Shown piece after piece: positions 1 to 9,903 of a DNA stretch of 36,863 nucleotides. The stretch is from positions 809,098 to 845,960 of the forward strand of contig NZ_JYOA01000007.1 in NCBI RefSeq assembly GCF_000955805.1, given 5' to 3'. This DNA comes from Pseudomonas sp. 21 (GTDB lineage: Bacteria; Pseudomonadota; Gammaproteobacteria; Pseudomonadales; Pseudomonadaceae). The notes beneath the pieces are model-generated. The model saw only the letters and a program-made list of their open reading frames with translations. It was not told the DNA's origin and did not search any database. Positions within the stretch are counted from its first letter, which is position 1, and every line of letters starts with the position of its first letter. A program made the translations under genes and the position numbers.

Positions 1-123
1 CATGGCGCGCTCCTACAGGTTGTGTCAGCTCGCAGGACGCATAACGCCCCAAGCGTTATCCGCCGTTACCCTGCGAGAGCGGCTAGAGTGGGGATTCCAT
101 CCAGAACAACGGATCGCGTCCCC
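1..123. repeat. Palindromic intergenic repeat at window edge
   Basis: No gene is visible here. Bases 5-18 (gcgcgctcctacag) look like the right end of a REP element cut by the window edge. Bases 29-77 form a long imperfect palindrome: perfect 8-bp outer arms (CTCGCAGG 29-36, CCTGCGAG 70-77) and perfect 7-bp inner arms (ATAACGC 41-47, GCGTTAT 53-59). The inner ATAACG/CGTTAT core belongs to the same family as the repeats at 27726-27804, 29533-29618 and 36797-36820. Confidence 0.6.
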
Positions 124-519
124 ATGAAGTTGCTGCTCCTTTCCCTCGGCCTGTTGGCCTTCTCCTCTTTCGTCCAGGCCGCTGCCGACTGCGCCGACGC
201 CCAGACCCAGGCGGATATCAACGCCTGCGTCGGGTCCGCTTACAAAGCCAGCGACAAGCGCCTCAACGACCTCTACGGGCATTATCGCCAGCGCCTGGAT
301 GCCGGGCAGAAGAAAGCCCTGACCGCCGCGCAGAAGGCCTGGCTGAACTACCGCGACCTGAGCTGCAGGTTCGAGACGTCCAGCGCCGAGGGCGGCTCCG
401 GTTACCCGATGGCCTACAGCAATTGCCTGAAGGCCATGACCGACAACCGCATCAAGGAACTGCAGACGCTGTCCGACTGCCAGGAAGGCGACTTCAACTG
501 CCCCGCACCGAAGCGGTGA
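124..519 (+). CDS. LprI-like secreted protein (DUF1311 family)
   Basis: A 131-residue exported protein. An N-terminal signal peptide (MKLLLLSLGLLAFSSFVQA) is followed by a mature region with spaced cysteines (in DCADAQTQ, INACVG, LSCRFE, SNCLKA and two near the C-terminus) and the family-typical stretch LTAAQKAWLNYRDLSC. That stretch is characteristic of the lysozyme inhibitor LprI / DUF1311 family; family members act in the periplasm or at the surface and several inhibit lysozyme, but inhibition here is inference. The ATG at 124 is chosen over an in-frame ATG at 22 because it opens the signal peptide. No lipobox is present, unlike mycobacterial LprI. It stands alone, upstream of and facing the fdhA end of the sarcosine operon, with a REP pair behind it. 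Confidence 0.75.
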   Translation: MKLLLLSLGLLAFSSFVQAAADCADAQTQADINACVGSAYKASDKRLNDLYGHYRQRLDAGQKKALTAAQKAWLNYRDLSCRFETSSAEGGSGYPMAYSNCLKAMTDNRIKELQTLSDCQEGDFNCPAPKR

Positions 520-566
520 GCTGCTTTGCAGGAGGGGCCTCGCGGCCATGACTGGAGCCCGGCTCT

Positions 567-646
567 TGTAGGAGCGAGCTTGCTCGCGAACAGGTTTCCC
601 GGTTGCGCCGGTGTTGGGCGGGTTCGCGAGCAAGCTCGCTCCTACA
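567..646. repeat. REP element pair (REPIN)
   Basis: Left arm tgtaggagcgagcttgctcg (from 567) and an inverted right arm (622-646, ending ctcgctcctaca) lie about 30 bases apart. This is the classic Pseudomonas REP doublet. It sits between the converging LprI-like gene and fdhA. Similar copies occur at 8564-8632, 13221-13312, 22021-22046, 26359-26447 and 29391-29494. Confidence 0.85.
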
Positions 647-676
647 GGGTTCCCTGCAAGTTCTCGGCGTTGAGGC

Positions 677-701
677 AAAAAAAGGGAGCCTTGCGGCTCC
701 C
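677..701 (-). terminator. Rho-independent terminator of the sox/fdhA operon
   Basis: Read on the minus strand: a 7-bp GC-rich stem (GGGAGCC / GGCTCCC, plus coordinates 684-690 and 695-701) with a 4-base loop, followed by seven T (677-683). It lies 51 bases beyond the fdhA stop and is the clear end of the minus-strand operon. Confidence 0.85.
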
Positions 702-751
702 CTGGAGAGACGGCCGCGGAAGTGGAGTCGCGGCCGGGGTCGGTTGCGCCG

Positions 752-1951
752 TCAGGCGGCGCGGAACAGGTTGTGCGGGTCGATGACGAACTTCTTCGGC
801 ACGCCGGCATCGAACTCGCCGTAGCCTTTCGGCGCCTGGTCCAGGGTGATGACTTCCACCCCGACAACGTCGGCGATCTTGATGCGGTCCCACATGATCG
901 CCTGCATCAGCTGGCGGTTGTACTTCATCACCGGGGTCTGGCCGGTGTGGAAGCTGTGCGACTTGGCCCAGCCCAGGCCGAAGCGGATGCTCAGCGAGCC
1001 CTGCTTGGCGGCCGCGTCCACCGCGCCCGGATCCTCGGTGACGTAGAGGCCCGGAATGCCGATCTTGCCGGCCACCCGCACCACACCCATCAGCGAGTTC
1101 AGCACGGTGGCCGGGGCCTCGTGCTGCGATCCGGAATGACCGTGACCGCGGGCCTCGAAGCCCACCGCGTCGACCGCGCAGTCCACTTCCGGCTCGCCCA
1201 GCAGGTCGGCGATCTGCTCGTGCAGCGGGGTGTCCTTGGACAGGTCGGCGATTTCGAAGCCCTGCGCCTTGGCGTGGGCCAGGCGGGTCGGGTTGACGTC
1301 GCCGACGATGACCACGGCGGCGCCCAGCAGGCGCGCCGACGCAGCGGCGGCGAGGCCGACCGGACCGGCACCGGCGATGTAGACGGTGCTGCCCGGACCG
1401 ACGCCGGCCGTCACCGCGCCGTGGTAGCCGGTGGGGAGGATGTCGGAGAGGCAGGTCAGGTCGCGGATCTTCTCCATCGCCGCGTCGCGGTTGGGCAGGC
1501 GCAGCAGGTTGAAGTCGGCGTAGGGAACCATCACGTACTCGGCCTGGCCACCGACCCAGCCGCCCATGTCGACGTAGCCATAGGCGCCGCCGGCGCGGGA
1601 CGGGTTGACCGTCAGGCAGACGCCGGTGTGCTGCTCCTTGCAGGTGCGGCAGTGGCCACAGGCGACGTTGAACGGCACCGAGACCAGGTCGCCGATCTTC
1701 ATGGTTTCCACGCCACGGCCGATCTCGACGACTTCACCAGTGATTTCGTGGCCCAGCACCAGGCCTTCGGGTGCTGTGGTACGGCCACGGACCATGTGCT
1801 GGTCGGAGCCGCAGATATTGGTGGAAACCACGCGCAGGATCACCCCGTGGTCGATCTGCTTGCCCTGCGGGTCCTGCATCTTCGGATAGGGGATGTTCTG
1901 TACTTCGACCTTGCCCGGGCCGAGATAAACCACACCACGATTGCCAGACAT
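752..1951 (-). CDS. fdhA: Glutathione-independent formaldehyde dehydrogenase
   Basis: Oxidises formaldehyde to formate with NAD+, without glutathione, using a tightly bound nicotinamide cofactor. It is a 399-residue zinc-containing medium-chain dehydrogenase, and from memory the sequence matches Pseudomonas putida FdhA closely along its length. Visible parts: catalytic-zinc region STNICGSDQH (Cys47) and GHE (His68); structural-zinc cysteines in CGHCRTCKEQHTGVC; Rossmann motif GAGPVGLAAA; conserved FDAGVPKKFVIDP near the end. The ATG at 1951 is preferred over the ATG at 1957: it has GAGG at proper spacing, and the known protein starts with SGNRGVVYLG. It is the last gene of the glyA-sox operon, where it detoxifies formaldehyde released by betaine and dimethylglycine demethylation. 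The 289-base gap to purU carries two palindromic repeats. Confidence 0.97.
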   Translation of the reverse strand: MSGNRGVVYLGPGKVEVQNIPYPKMQDPQGKQIDHGVILRVVSTNICGSDQHMVRGRTTAPEGLVLGHEITGEVVEIGRGVETMKIGDLVSVPFNVACGHCRTCKEQHTGVCLTVNPSRAGGAYGYVDMGGWVGGQAEYVMVPYADFNLLRLPNRDAAMEKIRDLTCLSDILPTGYHGAVTAGVGPGSTVYIAGAGPVGLAAAASARLLGAAVVIVGDVNPTRLAHAKAQGFEIADLSKDTPLHEQIADLLGEPEVDCAVDAVGFEARGHGHSGSQHEAPATVLNSLMGVVRVAGKIGIPGLYVTEDPGAVDAAAKQGSLSIRFGLGWAKSHSFHTGQTPVMKYNRQLMQAIMWDRIKIADVVGVEVITLDQAPKGYGEFDAGVPKKFVIDPHNLFRAA

Positions 1952-2107
1952 ACGCATTCCTCATTGTGTTTGTGGGTACAAAGGCGGGCCTTGCGGCGCG
2001 CTGTTTTGCACTGGGATGTCGTGTGTTGCGCGACAGGGCCGGTAGGTACTGCTGGCAGCCGGCTGGGCTGTCGGTGTTGCTCGTGCATGGGGGCTGGGCT
2101 TCAAGAG

Positions 2108-2238
2108 CCCCTCTCCCTAACCCTCTCCCGCAAGCGGGAGAGGGGATATCCGTGTGTGGAGGGAGCGCTGTGTCAGCCGGCGACTCCGAACTGCTCTTGC
2201 CCCCTCTCCCTTCAGGGAGAGGGTTGGGGAGAGGGGGT
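2108..2238. repeat. Paired CTCTCCC palindromic repeats (purU-fdhA spacer)
   Basis: Two members of a REP-like family face each other: an alpha copy at 2108-2146 (ACCCTCTCCCGCAAGCGGGA core) and a beta copy at 2200-2238 (CCCTCTCCCTTCAGGGAGAG core), separated by about 53 bases. Each forms a strong hairpin. They fill most of the spacer between purU and fdhA inside the operon. Further pairs are at 19902-20044, 21324-21444 and 24214-24320, and a single copy is at 3819-3855. Confidence 0.85.
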
Positions 2239-2240
2239 TC

Positions 2241-3098
2241 TTACAGCACCACCGTCCGATTGGCGTTCAGGAACACCCTCCGCTCGATGTGATAACCCAC
2301 GGCCTTGGCCAGGGTCAGGCACTCCACGTCGCGGCCCTTGGCGATCAGGTCCTCGGGGTAGTGGGAGTGGTCCACGGGCTCGACGCCCTGGGCGATGATC
2401 GGGCCCTCGTCGAGGTCGTTGTTGATGTAGTGGGCGGTGGCGCCGACCAGCTTCACGCCTTTCTGGTAGGCCTGGTGATAAGGCTTGGCGCCCTTGAAGC
2501 CGGGCAGCAGGGAGTGGTGGATGTTGATCGCCCAGCCGTCCAGGCGACGGCACAATTCGGGCGAGAGCACCTGCATGTAGCGGGCGAGGATGACCAGTTC
2601 GGCGCCTGTTTCCTCGATCACCTGCCAGACCTTCGCCTCCTGCGCGCCCTTGTCGTTCGGGTCGAGGGCGAAGTGGTGGTAGGGGATGCCGTGCCAGCGC
2701 GCCAGCGGCTCCAGGTCCGGGTGGTTGGAGACCACCGCCACCACGTCCATCGGCAGCTGGCCGATGCGCTGGCGGTAGAGCAGGTCGTTCAGGCAGTGGT
2801 CGGCCTTGGAGACCATGATCACCACCTTGCTGCGGTAAGCCGGCGGGGTCAGCTCGACGTTCATCTGGAAGGGCGAGACGCGATCGGCGAGGCCGGCGCG
2901 GAAGGCCGCCTCGTCGAAGCCGTCGCCGGCGCGGAATTCGATGCGGATGAAGAAGCGCTGCGCCAGGCGGTCGTCGAAGGAGTGGTGCTCGGTGACGTAG
3001 CAGCGCTGTTCGAACAGGTAGCGCGTGACCACGTCCACCGTGCCCAGCAGGCTCGGGCTGTCGGCGGTGAGGATCCAGGTATCGGGGGTGCGGCTCAT
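2241..3098 (-). CDS. purU: Formyltetrahydrofolate deformylase
   Basis: Hydrolyses 10-formyl-THF to THF and formate, keeping the folate pool balanced when methyl groups are being oxidised. It has 285 residues, close to E. coli PurU (280). The N-terminal ACT-type region (about 8-88, DTWILTADSPSLLGTVDVVT) is followed by the formyltransferase fold with the catalytic stretch INIHHSLLPGFKGAKPYHQA (Asn192, His194) and the conserved DLDEGPIIAQ (Asp230). The start ATG has GGAG seven bases upstream. It lies 55 bases after soxG in the same direction. The operon position indicates a role in one-carbon balance during sarcosine growth rather than purine synthesis; P. aeruginosa has a matching second purU at this locus. 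Confidence 0.96.
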   Translation of the reverse strand: MSRTPDTWILTADSPSLLGTVDVVTRYLFEQRCYVTEHHSFDDRLAQRFFIRIEFRAGDGFDEAAFRAGLADRVSPFQMNVELTPPAYRSKVVIMVSKADHCLNDLLYRQRIGQLPMDVVAVVSNHPDLEPLARWHGIPYHHFALDPNDKGAQEAKVWQVIEETGAELVILARYMQVLSPELCRRLDGWAINIHHSLLPGFKGAKPYHQAYQKGVKLVGATAHYINNDLDEGPIIAQGVEPVDHSHYPEDLIAKGRDVECLTLAKAVGYHIERRVFLNANRTVVL

Positions 3099-3113
3099 GG
3101 TCTGACTCCGAAG

Positions 3114-3145
3114 GATTTCCCCCCGCCGAAGTGGCGAGGGGAATC
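3114..3145 (-). other. Strong hairpin between soxG and purU
   Basis: Arms 3114-3127 and 3133-3145 pair over about 12 bp (CGCC/GGCG next to CCCC/GGGG, then TT/AA) around a 5-base loop. It starts 9 bases after the soxG stop and ends about 16 bases before the purU start. There is no T run, so it is not a full terminator; an RNA processing or 3'-end stabilising role is inference. The purU ribosome-binding site lies outside it. Confidence 0.5.
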
Positions 3146-3153
3146 GACGCCTG

Positions 3154-3789
3154 TTACGCCGCCACCTGCAGGCCGTACTCGGCGCAGGCGTCCTGCAGCC
3201 ACAGCCAGATGTAGTCGGAGAAGCTGCGGCGCACCACCAGTTCCCAGGTGTGCTCGCCGGTATGGCGGATCACCAGCTGGGACTTGGCGAAATTGGTGCC
3301 TACCGCCTTGCCCACCGGGAAGTTGCTTGGGTGCACGTCGTAGCCGGTGGACTTCATCAGCACTTCGCGGACCTTGGCGCCTTCGAGCTCCAGCAGGGTC
3401 TGGCCGCCGCTGACGTTGATCACCGAGTAGTGCAGCTCATCGCCCAGCGCCTCGCGCAGGCGCTGCTCGACGGCGAATTCCTCGCCACCGGGGACGATCA
3501 GCAGCCACTCGTCCGGACCGAGCCACTGCAGCGAGGTTTCGCCCTTGGCTACCAGGCCCAGGGCGACCGGCAGTTCCAGCCCCAGGGCCTTGTGCACGCC
3601 GCCGGCGAAGGCCGGGTCGTGGGCGTCGCCGCGCAGGGTCAGGTGGCCGAGGAATTTCTTCTCGCGCAGGGTCACGCCGGCGTTGGCCACCTTGCGCGCG
3701 GCGAGCTTGTCCAGCTCGGCGTGGTGCAGGGGCGATTCGGCCTGGATGCCATCGGCGGGGCGTTGCTGGTAGAGGTTGGCTTTGCTCAT
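3154..3789 (-). CDS. soxG: Sarcosine oxidase gamma subunit
   Basis: Smallest-but-one subunit of heterotetrameric sarcosine oxidase. In the known complex it packs on the folate-binding part of the alpha subunit and shares its fold (GcvT/YgfZ-like). It has 211 residues starting MSKANLYQQRPADGI. The ATG at 3789 has AAGGTGA upstream, whereas an upstream in-frame ATG at 3831 would add 14 residues inside a palindromic repeat. Conserved stretches seen: LGPDEWLLIVPGG, SVINVSGGQTLLELEG, HPSNFPVGKAVGTNFAKSQ and RRSFSDYIWLWLQDA. It follows soxA after a 118-base gap holding one CTCTCCC repeat. Confidence 0.95.
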   Translation of the reverse strand: MSKANLYQQRPADGIQAESPLHHAELDKLAARKVANAGVTLREKKFLGHLTLRGDAHDPAFAGGVHKALGLELPVALGLVAKGETSLQWLGPDEWLLIVPGGEEFAVEQRLREALGDELHYSVINVSGGQTLLELEGAKVREVLMKSTGYDVHPSNFPVGKAVGTNFAKSQLVIRHTGEHTWELVVRRSFSDYIWLWLQDACAEYGLQVAA

Positions 3790-3818
3790 GTTCTGTTCAC
3801 CTTGGGATTCTGGCGCTT

Positions 3819-3855
3819 TCCCTCTCCCCAACCCTCTCCCTGAAGGGAGAGGGGG
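3819..3855. repeat. Single CTCTCCC palindromic repeat (soxA-soxG spacer)
   Basis: A beta-type copy in reverse orientation relative to 2200-2238, with the core ACCCTCTCCCTGAAGGGAGA. It forms a long hairpin between soxA and soxG and is the only unpaired copy of this family in the window. Confidence 0.8.
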
Positions 3856-3907
3856 CGGATCGGCTTTTGCTTGCAGCTCGTGGCTTGCCGCCTGAGGCTG
3901 CTTTCAA

Positions 3908-6900
3908 TCAATCCACGTTCTGCCGTTCCCCTTTCGGGTCGTAGAACACCGAGCTGCAAATCTCAGCCTCGATCACCCGGCCATCGGCCAGCGGCGCGTA
4001 GACCTTCTCGCCCAGGCGCTTGATGCCGCCCTTCACCACTGCCAGGGCGAAGCTGTAGCCCAGGCTGCTGCTCATGTAGCTGGAGGTGACGTGGCCGACC
4101 ATGGTCGCCGGGACCGTGTGCTGCGGGGTGAACAGCAGTTGCGCGCCCTCGGGCAGCAAGTCCATCGGGTTGGTCGGCTTCAGGCCCACAAGCTGCTTGC
4201 GGTCTTCGCGCTGGCAGTCGGCGCGGTTCATCCCGCGCCAGCCAATCCACGAGAACGGCTTGGTACGACCGACCGCCCAACCCATGTTCAAGTCGTCCGG
4301 GGTGACCGAGGCATCGGTGTCCTGGCCGACGATGATGAAGCCCTTCTCGGCGCGCAGGACGTGCATGGTCTCGGTGCCGTACGGCGTCAGGTTGTACTTG
4401 GCGCCGGCCGCGATGATGGCCTCCAGCACGCCCATGGCGTAGTTGGCCTGGATGTTCACCTCGTAGGACAGCTCGCCGGTGAAGGAGATGCGGAACACCC
4501 GCGCCGGGACGCCGGCGACCTTGCCTTCCTTCCAGGTCATGAAGGGGAAGGCGTCCTTGTCCAGGTCGATGTCGGTGACCTCGGCCAGCAGCTTGCGGCT
4601 GTTGGGGCCGGACAGGGTCAGGGTGGCCCAGTGGTCGGTGACCGAGGTGAAGTACACCTTCAGCTCCGGCCATTCGGTCTGGTGGTACAGCTCCAGCCAC
4701 TCCAGCACGCGCGCCGCGCCGCCGGTGGTGGTGGTCATGACGAAGTGGTTGTCCGCCAGGCAGGCGGTCACGCCGTCGTCGAAGACCATGCCGTCTTCCT
4801 TGCACATCAGGCCGTAGCGGGCCTTGCCCACGTCCAGCTTGGTCCAGGCGTTGGTGTAGACGCGGTTGAGGAACTCGCGGGCGTCCGGGCCCTGGATATC
4901 GATCTTGCCCAGGGTCGAGGCGTCCAGCAGGCCGACCGACTCCCGCACGGCGCGGCATTCGCGGGCCACGGCGGCGTGCATGTCTTCGCCGCGCTTGGGG
5001 AAGTACCAGGGGCGCTTCCATTGGCCGACGTCCTCGAACTCGGCGCCGCTCTTTACGTGCCAGGCGTGCAGGGCGGTGAAGCGCACCGGCTCGAACAGGT
5101 GGCCGCAGTGACGGCCGGCGACGGCGCCGAAGGTCACCGGGGTGTAGTTCGGGCGGAACATGGTGGTGCCGGTGTCGGCGATGCTCTTGCCCTGGGCGCG
5201 GGCGGCGATGGCCAGGCCGTTGATGTTGCCCAGCTTGCCCTGGTCGGTGCCGAAGCCCAGCGCGGTATAGCGCTTGACGTGCTCGATGGACTCGAAGCCC
5301 TCGCGGCAGGCCAGTTCGATGGCGGCGGCGGTGACGTCGTTCTGGGTGTCGACGAACTGCTTGGGTGCGCGCGCCGTGGATTTCTCGTGGGGCACCTGGA
5401 ACAGCGCGAGGGTGGCGTCCTCGGCGCGCTCGGCGACCACCGGCAGCTCGCCTTCGACGGCCTTGAAGCCGCCGTCGACAGCGGCCTGGCTGCCGGCCTG
5501 GTAGCCGTCGGCCAGGGCATCGGCGAGGCGGAACACGCCGTTCACCGCGCCGGCACAGATGCGCTTCTGGAAGGCCAGGCCGGGCACGAAGGCGAGGATG
5601 TCCTCGCGCCATTCCGGCTTGCCGCCCAGGTGCGAGGCCAGGTGCACCACCGGGCTGTAGCCGCCGGAGCTGGCGACCAGGTCGCAGTCCAGCCATTCGC
5701 CGGGCGCGTTGACCTTGTGGCGGAAGGTGTCGATGGAGGCGACCTTCGCACCGGTCACGCGTTTGCTGCCGCGTGCCTCGATCACCGCGCTGCCGGTGAT
5801 GACCCGCATGCCGCGCTTGCGCGCTTCCTCGACCCATTCGCCGCGCGGATTGGGGCGGGCGTCGGCGATGGCGACCACCTGCAGGCCGGCTTCCTGCCAG
5901 TCCAGGGCGACGCGGTAGGCGTAGTCGTTGTTGGTGGACAGCACCAGTTTCTTGCCCGGTGCCACGCCGTAGCGGCGCACGTAGGTGGAGACGGCGCCGG
6001 CGAGCATGTTGCCCGGCACATCGTTGTTCGCGTAGACCAGCGGGCGCTCGTGGGCGCCGGCGGCCAGCACCACGCGGTTGGCCCGGACGCGGTGCACGCG
6101 CATGCGCACCTGGCCCAGCGGCGCGGTCTCGCCGATGTGATCGGTGCGGCGCTCATGGATGGTGAGGAAGTTGTGGTCGTGGTAGCCGTTGACCGTGGCG
6201 CGCGGCAGCAGGATCACGTCCGGGTTGCCTTCCAACTCGGCGATGGCCTTGGCCACCCACTCCTCGGCCGGCTTGCCGTCGAGGGTTTCGCGGGTGTCGA
6301 GCAGGCTGCCGCCGAACTCTTCCTGTTCGTCGGCGAGGATCACCCGCGCACCGCTGCGCGAGGCAGCCAGGGCGGCGGCGATACCGGCGGGGCCGGCGCC
6401 GACGATCAGCACGTCGGCATGGTGGTTCATCCAGTCGTAGCTGTCCGGGTCCACTTCGGTGGGCGCGCGGCCAAGGCCGGCGGCCTTGCGGATGTACTTC
6501 TCGTAGGTCAGCCACATGGACTGCGGGTACATGAAGGTCTTGTAGTAGAAGCCGGGCGGCATCAGCTTGCCGCCGACCTTGCCGAAGATCCCCATGAGGT
6601 CGTTCTGTACGTTCGGCCAGCCGTTGGTGGCGGTGGCCACCAGGCCGTTGTACAGCGCTTGCTGGGTGGCGCGCACGTTGGGCACCTGGGTGGATTCGCG
6701 CGAGCCGATCTGCAGGATGGCGTTGGGCTCTTCGGCGCCGGCGGCGACGATGCCGCGCGGGCGCGAGTACTTGAAGCTGCGGCCGAGGATGTCGACGCCG
6801 TTGGCCAGCAGGGCGGCGGCCAGGGTGTCACCGGCGAAGCCCTGGTAGCTCTGGCCGTTGAAGCTGAAGGTCAGCGGCTTGTTGCGGTCGATGCGACCGC

Positions 6901-6928
6901 CACGGGACAGGCGATTGATCTGGCTCAT
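3908..6928 (-). CDS. soxA: Sarcosine oxidase alpha subunit
   Basis: Largest subunit (1006 residues) of heterotetrameric sarcosine oxidase, which converts sarcosine, O2 and THF to glycine, H2O2 and 5,10-methylene-THF. Domains in order: an N-terminal ferredoxin-like region (about 15-100, FNGQSYQGFAGDTLAAALLA and FKYSRPRGI); an FAD/NAD-binding disulfide-reductase-like domain with Rossmann motif VLIVGAGPAGIAAAL (about 174-188); and a C-terminal GcvT-like folate-binding domain (about 600-1000) with DASTLGKIDIQGPDAREFLN and YGTETMHVLRAEKGFIIVGQ. Size matches other SoxA proteins (about 965-1005). The ATG overlaps the soxD stop as TAATG, indicating translational coupling. A very long open frame on the opposite strand (4091-6931) is a GC-bias shadow. 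Confidence 0.97.
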   Translation of the reverse strand: MSQINRLSRGGRIDRNKPLTFSFNGQSYQGFAGDTLAAALLANGVDILGRSFKYSRPRGIVAAGAEEPNAILQIGSRESTQVPNVRATQQALYNGLVATATNGWPNVQNDLMGIFGKVGGKLMPPGFYYKTFMYPQSMWLTYEKYIRKAAGLGRAPTEVDPDSYDWMNHHADVLIVGAGPAGIAAALAASRSGARVILADEQEEFGGSLLDTRETLDGKPAEEWVAKAIAELEGNPDVILLPRATVNGYHDHNFLTIHERRTDHIGETAPLGQVRMRVHRVRANRVVLAAGAHERPLVYANNDVPGNMLAGAVSTYVRRYGVAPGKKLVLSTNNDYAYRVALDWQEAGLQVVAIADARPNPRGEWVEEARKRGMRVITGSAVIEARGSKRVTGAKVASIDTFRHKVNAPGEWLDCDLVASSGGYSPVVHLASHLGGKPEWREDILAFVPGLAFQKRICAGAVNGVFRLADALADGYQAGSQAAVDGGFKAVEGELPVVAERAEDATLALFQVPHEKSTARAPKQFVDTQNDVTAAAIELACREGFESIEHVKRYTALGFGTDQGKLGNINGLAIAARAQGKSIADTGTTMFRPNYTPVTFGAVAGRHCGHLFEPVRFTALHAWHVKSGAEFEDVGQWKRPWYFPKRGEDMHAAVARECRAVRESVGLLDASTLGKIDIQGPDAREFLNRVYTNAWTKLDVGKARYGLMCKEDGMVFDDGVTACLADNHFVMTTTTGGAARVLEWLELYHQTEWPELKVYFTSVTDHWATLTLSGPNSRKLLAEVTDIDLDKDAFPFMTWKEGKVAGVPARVFRISFTGELSYEVNIQANYAMGVLEAIIAAGAKYNLTPYGTETMHVLRAEKGFIIVGQDTDASVTPDDLNMGWAVGRTKPFSWIGWRGMNRADCQREDRKQLVGLKPTNPMDLLPEGAQLLFTPQHTVPATMVGHVTSSYMSSSLGYSFALAVVKGGIKRLGEKVYAPLADGRVIEAEICSSVFYDPKGERQNVD

Positions 6929-7263
6929 TAGGCCTTCTCCACGGCGGGCTGGACGGCGGCTTGCTTTTCGGTGTCAGCATCGGCGGCGGTGACGCTGGGT
7001 TTTTCGCCGATCTTGTAGGTTTCGAGGATTTCGTAGGTCACCGTGTGGCGGGTGACGTTGAAGTACTGGCGGCAGCCGGCGGCGTGCACCCACAGCTCGT
7101 GGTGGATGCCGCGCGGGTTGTCGCGGAAGAACATGTAGTCGCCCCACTCGGCATCGGTGCAGGCGGCGGGGTCGAGCGGGCGCGGGATGTGCGCCTGGCC
7201 CTTGGCGTGGAATTCCTCTTCGGAACGCAGCTCGCCGCAGTGAGGGCAGAAGATATTCAGCAT
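6928..7263 (-). CDS. soxD: Sarcosine oxidase delta subunit
   Basis: A 111-residue zinc-binding subunit of heterotetrameric sarcosine oxidase. Probable zinc ligands are visible: CPHC at 6-9 plus His60 and Cys64 in WVHAAGCRQYF, matching the Cys-Cys-His-Cys set of characterised SoxD. The last 20 residues (rich in A, E and D) are a likely disordered tail. It sits 13 bases after soxB and its stop overlaps the soxA start by one base, so soxB-soxD-soxA are tightly coupled. Confidence 0.96.
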   Translation of the reverse strand: MLNIFCPHCGELRSEEEFHAKGQAHIPRPLDPAACTDAEWGDYMFFRDNPRGIHHELWVHAAGCRQYFNVTRHTVTYEILETYKIGEKPSVTAADADTEKQAAVQPAVEKA

Positions 7264-7276
7264 GGTCGTGGCCCTC

Positions 7277-8527
7277 TTAGTGCGCGACGGCGGCGGCGCC
7301 GTGTTCGTCGATCAGCGCGCCGGTGTGGAAGCGTTCGATGGAGAAGGGCGCGGCCAGCGGGTGCGGCTCGCCCTTGGCGAGGGTGGCGGCGAAGACGTTG
7401 CCCGAGCCGGGCGTGGCCTTGAAGCCGCCGGTGCCCCAGCCGCAGTTGAAGAACAGGTTCTTCACCGGGGTCTTGCCGATGATCGGGCAGGCGTCCGGGG
7501 TGGTGTCGACGATGCCGCCCCACTGGCGGTTCATGCGCACGCGGGACAGCACCGGGAACATCTCGACGATGGCCTGCAGGGTGTGCTCGATCACCGGGTA
7601 GGAGCCGCGCTGGCCGTAGCCGTTGTAACCGTCGATGCCGGCGCCGATGACCAGGTCGCCCTTGTCCGACTGGCTGATGTAGCCGTGCACGGCGTTGGAC
7701 ATGATCACGCTGTCGATGATGGGTTTCAGTGGCTCGGAGACCAGCGCCTGCAGCGGGTGCGATTCGATCGGCAGGCGGAAGCCGGCGAGCATCGCCATGT
7801 GCCCGGAGTTGCCGGCGGTGACCACGCCGACGCGCTTGGCGCCGATGAAGCCGCGATTGGTCTCGACGCCGATCACTGCGCCGTCCTGCTTGCGGAAGCC
7901 GATTACTTCGGTCTGCTGGATCAGGTCCACGCCCAGGGCGTCCGCGGCGCGGGCGAAGCCCCAGGCCACGGCATCGTGACGGGCCACGCCACCACGGCGT
8001 TGCACGGTGGAGCCCATGACCGGGTAGCGGGCGCTTTTGGTGCAGTTCAGGTAGGGAATCTCTTCGGCCACCTGCTGGGCATTGAGCAGCTCGCCGTCCA
8101 CGCCGTTGAGGCGGTTGGCGCTCACGCGGCGCTCGCCGTCGCGCATGTCCTGCAGGGTGTGGCAGAGGTTGTAGACGCCACGCTGGGAGAACATGACGTT
8201 GTAGTTCAGGTCCTGGGACAGGCCTTCCCACAGCTTCATGGCGTGTTCGTAGAGCAGCGCCGACTCGTCCCACAGGTAGTTGGAACGCACGATGGTGGTG
8301 TTGCGCGCAGTGTTGCCGCCGCCCAGCCAGCCCTTCTCGATCACCGCGACGTTGGTGATGCCGTGCTCCTTGGCCAGGTAGTAGGCGGTCGCCAGGCCGT
8401 GCCCGCCGCCGCCGACGATGACCACGTCATACACCGGCTTGGGCGTGGGCGTGCGCCACATGCGCTGCCAGTTCTCGTGGTGGCTCAGGGAGTGCTTGAA
8501 CAGGCCGAAGCCGGAGTAGCGTTGCAT
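7277..8527 (-). CDS. soxB: Sarcosine oxidase beta subunit
   Basis: Catalytic subunit of 416 residues that binds FAD and carries the sarcosine site; a covalent FMN is attached to a histidine at the alpha-beta interface in characterised enzymes. Visible: ADP-binding motif [18 protein letters not shown] (35-52), [20 protein letters not shown], and the [14 protein letters not shown] segment whose His184 is the best candidate for the FMN-linked residue (His173 in published numbering; this equation is my inference from the length offset). The C-terminal [17 protein letters not shown] is the usual FAD-contact loop. The start has AGGAG seven bases upstream. It follows glyA after 122 bases containing a REP pair. 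Confidence 0.96.
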   Translation of the reverse strand: MQRYSGFGLFKHSLSHHENWQRMWRTPTPKPVYDVVIVGGGGHGLATAYYLAKEHGITNVAVIEKGWLGGGNTARNTTIVRSNYLWDESALLYEHAMKLWEGLSQDLNYNVMFSQRGVYNLCHTLQDMRDGERRVSANRLNGVDGELLNAQQVAEEIPYLNCTKSARYPVMGSTVQRRGGVARHDAVAWGFARAADALGVDLIQQTEVIGFRKQDGAVIGVETNRGFIGAKRVGVVTAGNSGHMAMLAGFRLPIESHPLQALVSEPLKPIIDSVIMSNAVHGYISQSDKGDLVIGAGIDGYNGYGQRGSYPVIEHTLQAIVEMFPVLSRVRMNRQWGGIVDTTPDACPIIGKTPVKNLFFNCGWGTGGFKATPGSGNVFAATLAKGEPHPLAAPFSIERFHTGALIDEHGAAAVAH

Positions 8528-8563
8528 GGGGTGCTCCTGAAATCTCTAGTCGCCGTGCCGCCC

Positions 8564-8632
8564 CTGTAGGAGCGAGCTGGCTCGCGAATGGCCTCGCAGC
8601 GGGGCTGTTCGCGAGCGAGCTCGCTCCTACAG
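8564..8632. repeat. REP element pair between glyA and soxB
   Basis: ctgtaggagcgagctggctc at the left and an inverted ctcgctcctacag arm at the right, about 20 bases apart. It lies inside the operon between glyA and soxB, where REP hairpins can stabilise the upstream message or lower downstream expression (established for enterobacterial REPs; inference here). Confidence 0.85.
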
Positions 8633-8649
8633 AAGAGCCTCGGGGAATC

Positions 8650-9903
<1,254 letters not shown>

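Noticed and set aside
4091..6931. 946-codon open frame opposite soxA
   Set aside because: Shadow of a high-GC gene: the translation is Ala/Gly/Val/His-rich low-complexity sequence with no known motifs, exactly antisense to soxA.
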